A DNA stretch of 41,450 bases from Anaerolineales bacterium (GTDB lineage Bacteria > Chloroflexota > Anaerolineae > Anaerolineales > UBA11858). The DNA lies in the NCBI GenBank assembly GCA_016785015.1, contig JADHTJ010000024.1, forward strand, positions 1-41,450, written 5' to 3'. The notes under the pieces were generated by a model. The model did not search any database. It had not been told where the DNA came from and saw nothing but the letters and a program-made list of their open reading frames with translations. Position 1 is the stretch's first letter, and each line of letters starts with the position of its first letter. Position numbers and translations under genes: made by a program. Positions 1-7,653 of this stretch are shown here, one piece after another.

Positions 1-69
1 ATGTTTCAAATTCGGTTTTCTCGTCCGCTTTCCGTTTCTTTGCCCGTATTTTTTCTCGCTCGTTTGGCA

Positions 70-131
70 GAACGATGTCTTGATGGTTATTCGGTTGTTA
101 ATGTCCTACTTTTCGGAACGATGTCTTGATG
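70..131. repeat. short direct repeat pair upstream of the dsbA-like gene end
   Basis: The 16-base word GAACGATGTCTTGATG occurs at 70-85 and again at 116-131, 46 bases apart. The first 153 bases of the window hold no convincing gene. The repeat may be part of a dispersed element cut by the window edge; no function is visible. Confidence 0.5.
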
Positions 132-153
132 CACTACAATTACTGGCTACTGC

Positions 154-1032
154 CTACGGGATCTCCCCGGCCAGTTCCTGTTCGATCACGTTTTGAAAGA
201 CATCGAAGGGCTGCGCGCCCACCAAAGGAATGCCATTTACAAAGAAGGTCGGCGTTGAGCGCACGCCCAAGTTGGCGGCATATTCGTAGTCGCCATTGAT
301 CTCATCATTCTGGCGCCCGCTATCCAAGCATTCGTTGAAGGCATCCATATCCAGGCCTAATTGGTTAGCATATTGCTCGTAAGCGCTTTTATCTAAACCC
401 AATTCCATGCTGAAGAGCCGTTCGTTAAATTCCCAATAACTATCTTGCTCACCAGCACAATTAGCCGCGGCCGCGGCAGGTGTGGCGTTGGGATGGATCG
501 TCGAGAGTGGAAAATCCCGATAAACCAGGCGTACCTGGTCGGGATAGGTTGCCTGAATTTGAGGCCAGACTTCTAGATGCCATCTGCGGCAGTAGGGACA
601 TTCAAAATCGCTGAATTCGATAATGGTTATGGGTGCTTCATCCGAACCCAAAGCGGGATCACCGTCTTCGGGGATATCGTAGCGCTGCACGGCTTGCGCC
701 TGGGGTTCAGCCTGAACTTGCGCGGCCTGTTCGGCCTGCACTGGTGCCGTGTTCGCGTCTGCAGCTGAGGGTGTCGCTTCTGGCGTAGTGCGACCCCAGA
801 ATATATATCCAACAGCCAATCCGACGACGAATGTGAGGGGAAGCAGCGCGGCGTAGATATGCGAGCGCTTGAAGGTCAGCGTGCTCGCTTCGACGTCAGA
901 TTCGTCCGCAATTTCTTCAGCATCGATAGCTTCGGTCTCATCAGCTTCGGCATCGGACTGTTCGATAATTTCTTCGACGATTTCTTCTGTTACTTCGATT
1001 TCAGTTTGGGGAGTATTGTTCTCTTCTGCCAT
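154..1032 (-). CDS. membrane-anchored DsbA-family thiol-disulfide oxidoreductase
   Basis: A 292-residue protein with an acidic N-terminal cytoplasmic segment (about 1-55, rich in Glu and Asp), one membrane segment at about 58-79, an Ala/Gln-rich linker and a C-terminal DsbA/thioredoxin-fold domain. The domain carries the CPYC active site at about 145-148 and the cis-proline stretch STPTFFVNG. Family knowledge: such proteins (DSBA-like thioredoxin, Thioredoxin_4) form or isomerise disulfides in exported proteins on the outer face of the membrane. The start at 1032 is preferred over the longer frame up to 1098 because a TGATATAAT promoter element lies inside that extension. The Cys-rich lipoprotein encoded just upstream on the same strand is a plausible substrate, but this is inference. 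Confidence 0.88.
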   Translation of the reverse strand: MAEENNTPQTEIEVTEEIVEEIIEQSDAEADETEAIDAEEIADESDVEASTLTFKRSHIYAALLPLTFVVGLAVGYIFWGRTTPEATPSAADANTAPVQAEQAAQVQAEPQAQAVQRYDIPEDGDPALGSDEAPITIIEFSDFECPYCRRWHLEVWPQIQATYPDQVRLVYRDFPLSTIHPNATPAAAAANCAGEQDSYWEFNERLFSMELGLDKSAYEQYANQLGLDMDAFNECLDSGRQNDEINGDYEYAANLGVRSTPTFFVNGIPLVGAQPFDVFQNVIEQELAGEIP

Positions 1033-1042
1033 AATGGCGGCG

Positions 1043-1051
1043 ATTATATCA
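1043..1051 (-). promoter_or_regulatory. extended -10 promoter of the dsbA-like gene
   Basis: Read on the minus strand the sequence is TGATATAAT, an extended -10 (TGN plus TATAAT). Only ten bases (CGCCGCCATT) separate it from the ATG at 1032, so transcription would start within a few bases of the start codon. No good -35 box and no ribosome binding site are visible. Confidence 0.5.
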
Positions 1052-1078
1052 TGAGAAAATATATGAGAGATGAGAATT

Positions 1079-1105
1079 AAAAACGAGAGCGGATACAATC
1101 CGCTC
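1079..1105 (-). terminator. rho-independent terminator after the SUMF1 lipoprotein gene
   Basis: On the minus strand GAGCGGAT and ATCCGCTC form an 8-bp stem with a 3-base loop (plus coordinates 1087-1105), followed by TCGTTTTTAA. It lies about 30 bases past the stop of the lipoprotein gene and upstream of the dsbA-like gene, so the two genes are probably separate transcripts. Confidence 0.7.
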
Positions 1106-1133
1106 GTTTTAAGGTATTTAGCAGGTGTATATT

Positions 1134-3746
1134 CTACGGTTCGTAGCAGTGCTCAAGCCCGTCTGGTGGGCCTTTTGTCCATACACATCCATTTGATTGG
1201 CATGAACCCTGATTGCCAAAATCACCGCAACTGGTTTCTTCTTCCTCTTCGTCTTCAGATGGTTCTTCACCATCGTCTTCATCTTCAGGAGGCGCTTCCT
1301 CTGCACAGGTTGCTGGAATGCGAGGTACGAATCCATCGAAGGTCGTACAAATCTCCTCTGCGCCATCGCCTGGCGGTGTGACGCAAAAACCTAATGCGGC
1401 CGGGTCTTCGGGGAAGGGGAACGAGCAATAAAGCCGACCGGGATGGCCGGGAACGTGATCACAACCAAAAGTGTCGATGTCAAACCCGTACATATTGATG
1501 AAATACCCAGAACCGGGCACCAATTCATCGATGTGGGTATCGATGATCACATAAATAGAATCTTCGTCATGGCAGTCCACAGCAGACAGTTCCCATATTT
1601 CTACGGCGGGGAAGGTCTCGCGGCAAGCCGGAATGGTGATGGTGTCGTTGATGCAGGTGCCGTCATCGAAACAGATATCGATGCTCCAAGGATCCCCGGC
1701 TGACCCCGGGATATCCGAACAGACATAGATATCCATCCAAGCTTCTTCACAAACCACTTCGGTGTCACCGACAATGATATATGCCAGATCTGTGCCTTCG
1801 GCTGAATACTGGACTTCGACAGCAGGCACACCCGAAGCCCGGCAAAATGGATCGAGAAAATAGGTGATTTCGGGTTCAGACACAGAGCAATCCAGATAGG
1901 TTACTTCATCGGTGAAACATAGTCCATCGGCATAACAAAATTCGAATCCTACTATTTCACCGATAGTAGCGTCCGGTAGACGACAGGTGTCAACATTTGG
2001 AAAAGGAACCCAACATTCCAAGGGGATGCCATCAACGCTAACGCTCTCAATGACTTCCGTTTCCGGATGGTATATGTCGACGAAAGGTTCATAGCGATCA
2101 TAGCAATTTGTGAAGATATCGTAATCTGCCCAATCTACCGGGCAGTCATCCAGCATAGGTGCCCAGGGAGTCCAGGTATATTCCTCTCCGCTTGCATCTG
2201 TGCCGTGCAGATAGAATTCGTAGTGATCACCGTCGGGGATATCAGGGACGGTGCAGGTGATGTGATTCAGGTCGACCGGATGGCAGGTGATATCTATGCC
2301 CCCAAGTCGAACGGTATCCCAATCGATGAGAGGTTCGAATCCAAATGTGATGTTAAAGATGCCATCTCTGGGGCAATCCAGATCAATACTGTGGCGGAGA
2401 GGTTCAGCACCTCGTTCTTCGCAGTCCTCGGGCCTCACTGCGCCAAGAGTAAAACAGCTACTCACAGATTCGTTTTCTAAACAAATTTCAAAATGAAACG
2501 CCGGGTCGGCTTCCAGATATCCATCCGGCGTTGGTCCTTCACACAACAAAACCTCTAGAGCCTCATTGTAGAAACAGTCGAACGGTATGCCTCCTACAGA
2601 AAGTGACCATTCCGCCGGAGGCGCGGACATGGCTTCTACAACAATGCGAATGTTTTCATCGGTCGTTGGACACGAGGCGGCTGACCTTCCGATTCCAAAG
2701 TAGTAGAGATCGAATATACCAGGTTCTTCGACATGCTCACCGCCTCCATCTGGATCACCCGCAGACCCGCGTTCGTGCCGGTCACTGGCGGTGGCATAGA
2801 TGTCTGGCAAACTCTGGGTATTATCCGCAACACAGCGGAAGCCAACATCATCATAAGGCCGGTAAGGATTGGCATCCTGTCGTGCTGCGCTGCGTATCTG
2901 ATCCGATTCAGAATATAGCCCTCCGCCGCGCACAACTTTTGCGGGGTTGTCCGGGTTTTGATTTACAGGTGGGCCAAGGGGGTTCAAGGAAGTCGAGAAG
3001 AGATAATAGTTTTCAGCGTACCAATCATGCACCCATTCCCAAACATTGCCGCCCATATCCCATAGGTCATATGGGCTGTTGCCCAAGGCCAGTGAGCCAA
3101 CGATTAGCGTATTTGGAGGCACCTGGCACCCCAACATATTTACCCGATCGCAAGATGGATCCTCTTCTCCCCATGGGTAACGAAAACCCTCAGTGCTGCG
3201 TGCCGCCAGTTCCCATTCTGCTTCTGTGGGTAGCCTACCATTTGACCATTCGCAGTAGTCTCGCGCCATGACCCAGTCCACCCCCACTACGGGATGGTTG
3301 GCAAAAGCAGGATCGCCGTAATATTGGGTTGGCCCAGTATCAAGTGCTTTTACTGAGATACATGCGCCTGACTCGACGCAAGCGGCATACATTTGATAGG
3401 TAACTTCAGACGTATATATATGAAAGCCGCCCAATGTGACTTCATGCGCTGGCAACTCGTCTTCGCCCGCAAGTGGATCTTCGGATGTGCTACCCATCTG
3501 AAAAGTTCCGCCAGGGACATAAATTGTTATCGCACCATCTGTATTCGTTGGGGCGGCAGGTTGGTTTTCCTCTGCTAGTGTGGTTTCATTATCAGTAGAT
3601 GTGGTTGATCCATCTTCGCCTGCTGATTCCGCACCATCTTCCTCGGATGAAGTTGAATCTACATTTACCCCCCTCGGCAAATTGCAGGATAATATTGCCA
3701 ATAGCAAAACTGATAAAACCAAAAGGGAGAATTTGATCTTGTTCAT
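1134..3746 (-). CDS. large lipoprotein with SUMF1/FGE-sulfatase domain and five Cys-paired modules
   Basis: An 870-residue exported protein. The N-terminus has a hydrophobic signal ending in a lipobox (LAILSC), so it should be lipid-anchored. A SUMF1 (formylglycine-generating-enzyme-like) domain spans about residues 72-310, with the hallmarks GGTFQMGS, RLPTEAEWE, GNVWEW and VRGGG. The catalytic cysteine pair of true FGE is not seen after VRGGG, so a non-catalytic binding role is more likely. From about 340 to 810 there are five degenerate modules of roughly 90 residues, each with a GGIPFDC-like strand and paired cysteines, probably disulfide-bonded beta domains. An acidic linker and a small Cys-rich tail (CGDFGNQGSCQSNGCVW) end the protein. 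A ribosome binding site AAAGGAGAG precedes the ATG. Ligand unknown. Confidence 0.85.
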   Translation of the reverse strand: MNKIKFSLLVLSVLLLAILSCNLPRGVNVDSTSSEEDGAESAGEDGSTTSTDNETTLAEENQPAAPTNTDGAITIYVPGGTFQMGSTSEDPLAGEDELPAHEVTLGGFHIYTSEVTYQMYAACVESGACISVKALDTGPTQYYGDPAFANHPVVGVDWVMARDYCEWSNGRLPTEAEWELAARSTEGFRYPWGEEDPSCDRVNMLGCQVPPNTLIVGSLALGNSPYDLWDMGGNVWEWVHDWYAENYYLFSTSLNPLGPPVNQNPDNPAKVVRGGGLYSESDQIRSAARQDANPYRPYDDVGFRCVADNTQSLPDIYATASDRHERGSAGDPDGGGEHVEEPGIFDLYYFGIGRSAASCPTTDENIRIVVEAMSAPPAEWSLSVGGIPFDCFYNEALEVLLCEGPTPDGYLEADPAFHFEICLENESVSSCFTLGAVRPEDCEERGAEPLRHSIDLDCPRDGIFNITFGFEPLIDWDTVRLGGIDITCHPVDLNHITCTVPDIPDGDHYEFYLHGTDASGEEYTWTPWAPMLDDCPVDWADYDIFTNCYDRYEPFVDIYHPETEVIESVSVDGIPLECWVPFPNVDTCRLPDATIGEIVGFEFCYADGLCFTDEVTYLDCSVSEPEITYFLDPFCRASGVPAVEVQYSAEGTDLAYIIVGDTEVVCEEAWMDIYVCSDIPGSAGDPWSIDICFDDGTCINDTITIPACRETFPAVEIWELSAVDCHDEDSIYVIIDTHIDELVPGSGYFINMYGFDIDTFGCDHVPGHPGRLYCSFPFPEDPAALGFCVTPPGDGAEEICTTFDGFVPRIPATCAEEAPPEDEDDGEEPSEDEEEEETSCGDFGNQGSCQSNGCVWTKGPPDGLEHCYEP

Positions 3747-3796
3747 GAGCCTCTCCTTTCATCATGATGATCTCCATGCCAATGGTTTATGGGCTA

Positions 3797-3823
3797 AGTA
3801 TATACCAAATTCTACGGTTTCAA
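3797..3823 (-). promoter_or_regulatory. candidate promoter of the SUMF1 lipoprotein gene
   Basis: The minus strand reads TTGAAA, 15 bases, TATACT, about 50 bases before the ATG. Both boxes are good but the spacer is short, so this is tentative. Confidence 0.35.
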
Positions 3824-3841
3824 ATCAGAATTGTGATGCAA

Positions 3842-4801
3842 TCAATCGTTTTTATTGTAAATTTGATCCAGGAGCACAACAAACTCCTCGGGTTGCTGGC
3901 GAGTGAGCAATTCCTTTCGGAATTCACGTTCGAGACGATAAGGAGTAAGATAGCGAACAGCGTGTTTGCGAAAGAGTACCAGGCCGATCTCATTGCCATA
4001 GAATGCCAGATTGCGTTCCAAATGTTTGAGCATCATCTCGCGGACTTGCTCGAAGTTCACTTCTTCCCGGTCAAGACGAGAGAAGATCCAGGGGTTGCCG
4101 ATGGCGGCGCGGCCAATCATCACGGCATCGCAGTTGGTGTATTCTCTCATGCGGCCGATATCGTCGGCGGTCTTAATATCCCCATTGCCGATTACGGGAA
4201 TGCTCACGGCATCTTTTACCTCGGCAATAGCCTCCCAATTGGCTTTGCCCCTGTAGCCTTGCTCTTTAGTGCGTCCGTGTAGGGCGATCAATGCGCCGCC
4301 GTTCTCCTCAACGATGCGGGCAATCAGCGGGTAGTTGCGACAGTCGTCGTCCCAACCAAGGCGGATTTTGCCGGTGAGTGGAATTTCTAAGGAAGCAGAT
4401 AAGAGCTTGAAAATGCGCGCCACCTTCAAAGGGGTGCGCATCAGACCTACGCCGGCGCCGCGGTTGGCGATGGTTTTGGATGGACAGCCCATGTTGATAT
4501 CGACGATATCCGCTTCAAGCTCTTGGGCACGAAGAGCAGCGGCCAGCATCACCTCAGGGTCATCGCCATAGATCTGAATCACCACCGGGCGTTCGTCGTC
4601 TTCATAGCGCAATTTGTCGGCGATCAGCTTGGGAGGCTTGAGAATTTCTTCGGCTTTGACGAATTCGGTATAGCTCATCGCCGAGCCCAGTTCGCGGCAT
4701 AGAGAGCGGAAGGGCCAATCGGAGAAGCCATCCATGGGCGAGAGAATGGCGTCGCCGTGGATGGGGATTGGGCCAACGTGGAATGTTGTGGCTTGTATCA
4801 T
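3842..4801 (-). CDS. dus: tRNA-dihydrouridine synthase (Dus family)
   Basis: A 319-residue flavoenzyme that reduces specific uridines in tRNA to dihydrouridine using FMN and NAD(P)H. It starts with the family motif LSPMDGFSDWPFR (FMN-binding TIM barrel), carries the catalytic cysteine in NMGCPSKTIANRGAG, the phosphate-binding stretch IGNGDIKTADD, and ends in the typical helical tRNA-binding domain. Length is normal for DusB-like enzymes. The start codon lies directly next to a dispersed palindrome (about 4817-4890), and no clear ribosome binding site is seen. The subgroup (DusB or another) cannot be settled by eye. Confidence 0.92.
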   Translation of the reverse strand: MIQATTFHVGPIPIHGDAILSPMDGFSDWPFRSLCRELGSAMSYTEFVKAEEILKPPKLIADKLRYEDDERPVVIQIYGDDPEVMLAAALRAQELEADIVDINMGCPSKTIANRGAGVGLMRTPLKVARIFKLLSASLEIPLTGKIRLGWDDDCRNYPLIARIVEENGGALIALHGRTKEQGYRGKANWEAIAEVKDAVSIPVIGNGDIKTADDIGRMREYTNCDAVMIGRAAIGNPWIFSRLDREEVNFEQVREMMLKHLERNLAFYGNEIGLVLFRKHAVRYLTPYRLEREFRKELLTRQQPEEFVVLLDQIYNKND

Positions 4802-4816
4802 TGCAAGTAATAAAAA

Positions 4817-4890
4817 TGGACTTGGATTACACGGATTTTAGGGATTTGTATATATTTTTATCCGTCCAATCCGTGTTTATCCGTGTCCAA
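4817..4890. repeat. dispersed palindromic repeat, family A (ATCCGTG type), copy 1
   Basis: Imperfect palindrome whose arms contain ACACGGAT and ATCCGTGT words around an AT-rich centre. It shares its core words and architecture with the element at 40136-40200. It fills the gap between the SPL-like gene and dus and runs into the last codons of the SPL-like gene. Confidence 0.75.
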
Positions 4891-5775
4891 AAAAAGCGGT
4901 AGTTGGGGGTCGGGTTTTGATTTTGTGATTTTCTCTGGGGTGAAGATGGGCATCTGGGTGGCGATGCCATACTTGTAAACCGCTTTCTGAAAGAGATCAT
5001 CCAGCTCGCGCCAGTTGGGCGCGTTGCAGACGTAGCGGCTCCCGTAGCGCTGCACGTATTGCTGTTTTAAGCCTGGAAAAAGTTGATCGAGCTTGTCGTA
5101 ATAATAATCGCGCGAGCCCTCGCGCAGGCTCATGCCAAACCAGGGCAGGATATAGGATGTGCCGTTTTGGTGGGCCAGCTCGACGACGCTGCTGATATTT
5201 TTGGGGGTGTCCTCGATGAAGGGCAGGATGGGCTGCATGGTGACCCCGGTGAGGATCCCGGCATCCGAGAGCGTTTTCATTGCTTCCAAACGCGCAGACG
5301 TTGGCGGCGCGCCGGGTTCTAGTTTCTTTGCCAGTTCATCATCGGCGGTGGTGATAGTGAAACTAACCGCGGCATAAACCTTATTAATTTCCTTGAGCGT
5401 TTCTAAATCTCGCAGCACCAGGTCAGATTTGGTGATGATATGTACGGGAAAGCTGTTCCTGGCAATCACTTTAAGTGCCCGCCCAGTCAGGTTGATTTTG
5501 CGTTCGATGGGCATGTAAGGGTCATTCATCGAGCCAGAGCCAATGGTGCCGCACACACGTTTGCGAGGCAGCACATCTTCCAGGAGTTCGACAGCATTGG
5601 CCTTAATGTGAATATCGGCGAAATTTTCAATCTGGTAGCAGGCGGAGCGCGAGTCGCAGTATATGCACTGGTGCTGGCAGCCCCGGTACAGGTTCATGTT
5701 GTATTTCAGCCCAAAGTAGGTATCGGGCTGCTTGACATGGTTGAGGATGGTCTTGCTGTGGATTTCTTTGATCAT
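4858..5775 (-). CDS. SPL-family radical SAM protein
   Basis: A 305-residue radical SAM protein of the spore photoproduct lyase-like family. The cluster-binding motif is C-x3-C-x2-C (CQHQCIYC), preceded by NMNLYRGC, with later barrel motifs IGSGSMNDPYMPIE and ITKSDLVLRD. Family knowledge: SPL repairs UV-induced thymine lesions, but many members, especially in non-sporulating bacteria, have no known substrate, so DNA repair is only possible here. The start at 5775 (MIKEIHS) is preferred. The upstream extension to 5802 reads MRLCVNFFS and is encoded by a repeat of family B. The final residues (LDTDKHGLDG) are encoded by repeat family A, so the original C-terminus has probably been overwritten. 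Confidence 0.85.
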   Translation of the reverse strand: MIKEIHSKTILNHVKQPDTYFGLKYNMNLYRGCQHQCIYCDSRSACYQIENFADIHIKANAVELLEDVLPRKRVCGTIGSGSMNDPYMPIERKINLTGRALKVIARNSFPVHIITKSDLVLRDLETLKEINKVYAAVSFTITTADDELAKKLEPGAPPTSARLEAMKTLSDAGILTGVTMQPILPFIEDTPKNISSVVELAHQNGTSYILPWFGMSLREGSRDYYYDKLDQLFPGLKQQYVQRYGSRYVCNAPNWRELDDLFQKAVYKYGIATQMPIFTPEKITKSKPDPQLPLFLDTDKHGLDG

Positions 5776-5784
5776 GGAAAAAAA

Positions 5785-5815
5785 ATTAACGCAGAGACGC
5801 AAAGAGCGCAGAGAT
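5785..5815. repeat. dispersed repeat, family B (GCAGAGACGC type), copy 1
   Basis: The segment carries ACGCAGAGACGCAAAGAGCGCAGAG-like sequence immediately upstream of the SPL-like gene. Related sequence occurs at 7417-7512 and 38791-38824. This is a widely seen intergenic repeat type in environmental bacteria; function unknown. Confidence 0.65.
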
Positions 5816-5837
5816 TTAAATGGGTTGAGATTTTCTG

Positions 5838-5866
5838 GTCACTGATTACTTGTCACCGGTTACTGT
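5838..5866. repeat. dispersed repeat fragment, family D, at the radA stop
   Basis: GTCACTGATTACTTGTCACC followed by GGTTACT, built from alternating GTCAC and TTACT words. It overlaps the radA stop codon. Similar TCACTGATTACT sequences are common intergenic debris in metagenome genomes; only one copy is in this window. Confidence 0.4.
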
Positions 5867-7263
5867 TCTTCCACCAAGGCCTTCTTCAGCGCCTCACGCA
5901 GCGACCTTACTTCAACCACCTCAATCCCCTTGGGCCATTTCTGCCCTTTGCCAAGTCTCCGGGGCACGATAGCGGTTTTGAAGCCCAGCTTGGCAGCTTC
6001 GCGCAGACGGGATTCCATTTGTCCGACCATGCGCAGCTCGCCGGAGAGGCCAACTTCTCCGATGAGAACGGTATCGGCACGCACGGGGGCATCTTTGACT
6101 GAGGAAGCTATGGCGGTGGCGACGGCCAGGTCGGCGGCAGGTTCGCTTATCTTCAGACCGCTGATCACGTTGACGAAGACATCCTGCTCGGCCAGGCGGA
6201 CGCCAACACGGCGGCTGAGCACTGCTACTGTGAGCAGAAGGCGGTTGAAGTCGATGCCATTGGGTGTACGGCGCGGGTTGCCGAAGGAGGTATGGCTGGT
6301 CAGACCTTGGATTTCGACCAGTAGGGGGCGGGTGCCCTCCATGGTTACTGCGATGGCCGAACCGGGCGCGTTGACCATGCGTTCAGCCAGGAAAGCCTCG
6401 GACGGATTGCTGACTTCGATCAGGCCGCGGTCGCGCATTTCGAAAACGCCCACCTCGGATGTGGCGCCGTAGCGGTTCTTGACTGTGCGCAGCAAGCGGT
6501 ACACCTGGAAGCGGTCTCCTTCCAGGTAGAGAACGGCGTCGACGATGTGTTCCAGGACGCGCGGCCCGGCGATGGTGCCTTCTTTAGTGACGTGGCCGAT
6601 AAGGAAGACTGTCAGACCGCTGGCTTTGGCCAATTCCCTTAATCGAGAAGCAGTTTCGCGCACCTGCGTGACGGAACCGGCGGATGATTCAATTTGGGGC
6701 ATGTATGTAGTTTGGATCGAGTCCACCACGATCAGTTGAGGCTTTGTTTCCTCGATATGCTCCATAATGACATCCAGGTTGGTTTCGGTGACCAGGAATA
6801 AGTCATCGGGTAAGTCGGCCTTTTTTTCTTCGGATGGTGGAGAGAGCAAGCGCATAGCGCGCATTTTGATCTGTCGGTCGGATTCTTCTCCAGAAATATA
6901 TAAAACTGTACCTTGGCTGGCCATCTCCAAGGTGGTTTGCAGCAAGAGAGTCGATTTGCCAATGCCAGGGTCACCACCGATGAGCACCACTGAGCCAGGA
7001 ACAATGCCGCCTCCTAAAACTCGTGAAAACTCCTCGATGGGTACAGGGATGCGATCTTCAACATCTCCACTGATTTCAGATAATCGTTTCGGAGTGGAGC
7101 GCTCACCCATGCTGGGACGGGCGTGTTTGGCAGCCGAAGTGGTCTTTTCGATGATCTCTTCGACCATGCTGTTCCAGGCGCTGCACTTTGGGCAGCGTCC
7201 CATTTGCCGGGGCGATGTGCGCCCGCATTCCTGACAGACGTATTGTGAATATGATTTTGCCAT
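5860..7263 (-). CDS. radA: DNA repair protein RadA (Sms)
   Basis: A 467-residue RecA-like ATPase that promotes branch migration of recombination intermediates. Seen in order: N-terminal four-cysteine zinc finger (CQECGRTSPRQMGRCPKC), Walker A GGDPGIGKST, Walker B-like LIVVDSIQT, the RadA signature KNRYGATSEVGVF, and the Lon-like C-terminal domain. The start at 7263 (MAKSYSQYVCQECG) places the zinc finger at the usual position; the longer frame to 7320 adds atypical residues. No strong ribosome binding site is seen. The stop codon is embedded in a repeat fragment, and about 390 bases of repeat-filled DNA separate it from clpC. Confidence 0.96.
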   Translation of the reverse strand: MAKSYSQYVCQECGRTSPRQMGRCPKCSAWNSMVEEIIEKTTSAAKHARPSMGERSTPKRLSEISGDVEDRIPVPIEEFSRVLGGGIVPGSVVLIGGDPGIGKSTLLLQTTLEMASQGTVLYISGEESDRQIKMRAMRLLSPPSEEKKADLPDDLFLVTETNLDVIMEHIEETKPQLIVVDSIQTTYMPQIESSAGSVTQVRETASRLRELAKASGLTVFLIGHVTKEGTIAGPRVLEHIVDAVLYLEGDRFQVYRLLRTVKNRYGATSEVGVFEMRDRGLIEVSNPSEAFLAERMVNAPGSAIAVTMEGTRPLLVEIQGLTSHTSFGNPRRTPNGIDFNRLLLTVAVLSRRVGVRLAEQDVFVNVISGLKISEPAADLAVATAIASSVKDAPVRADTVLIGEVGLSGELRMVGQMESRLREAAKLGFKTAIVPRRLGKGQKWPKGIEVVEVRSLREALKKALVEEQ

Positions 7264-7416
7264 AGTTGTAATAACCAGTGGATCGTTGAGAGGATGCGAA
7301 GTTGTAGTCGAAACGTGCATACTTTCCCTTCGACTGGACTCCGCTCAGGAATTTCCTAGGTTTTCTTATTTGGGTGGTCTCCCTCTTGAGTGTTGCCGCA
7401 TTGAAAAAGGCTGATT

Positions 7417-7512
7417 TGAACCGCGAAGACGCCAAGTGCGCTAAGAAAAAGCCAAAATGAGAATAAACTTTGCGTCCTTGGCAGCTTTGCGTCCTTGGCA
7501 GCTTTGCGGTGA
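7417..7512. repeat. dispersed repeat, family B, copy 2, with a 17-bp tandem duplication
   Basis: An inverted arrangement: ACCGCGAAGACGCCAAG near 7420 faces CTTGGCAGCTTTGCGGT near 7494-7510. Inside the right arm CTTTGCGTCCTTGGCAG is tandemly duplicated at 7468-7484 and 7485-7501. The 7264-7590 gap also has a short CTTCGACT...CCGCTCAGG element at about 7328-7350 and no gene. Confidence 0.7.
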
Positions 7513-7591
7513 AATTTGGCTCTGGTTTTCGGCCAACAACACTATATAGGGTGACTACCCTTGTTTGCAAATCAAGTTAATTATAAACGAA

Positions 7592-7628
7592 CAGGGCACG
7601 GAAACCTGGTTGGGTATTCCGTGCCCTG
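7592..7628 (-). terminator. strong hairpin terminator after clpC
   Basis: A perfect 12-bp stem (CAGGGCACGGAA at 7592-7603 with TTCCGTGCCCTG at 7617-7628) and a 13-base loop, followed on the minus strand by TTCGTTTATAATT. It lies 25 bases past the clpC stop. Confidence 0.75.
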
Positions 7629-7653
7629 GATAATCTAACTTTGTTTGCTTCGC

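Noticed and set aside
2531..3271. 246-residue plus-strand ORF
   Set aside because: It is antisense to the SUMF1 domain of the lipoprotein gene, has no recognisable domain, and no ribosome binding site.
7103..7570. 155-residue minus-strand ORF before radA
   Set aside because: Most of it reads family B repeat DNA and it overlaps the start of radA in another frame.
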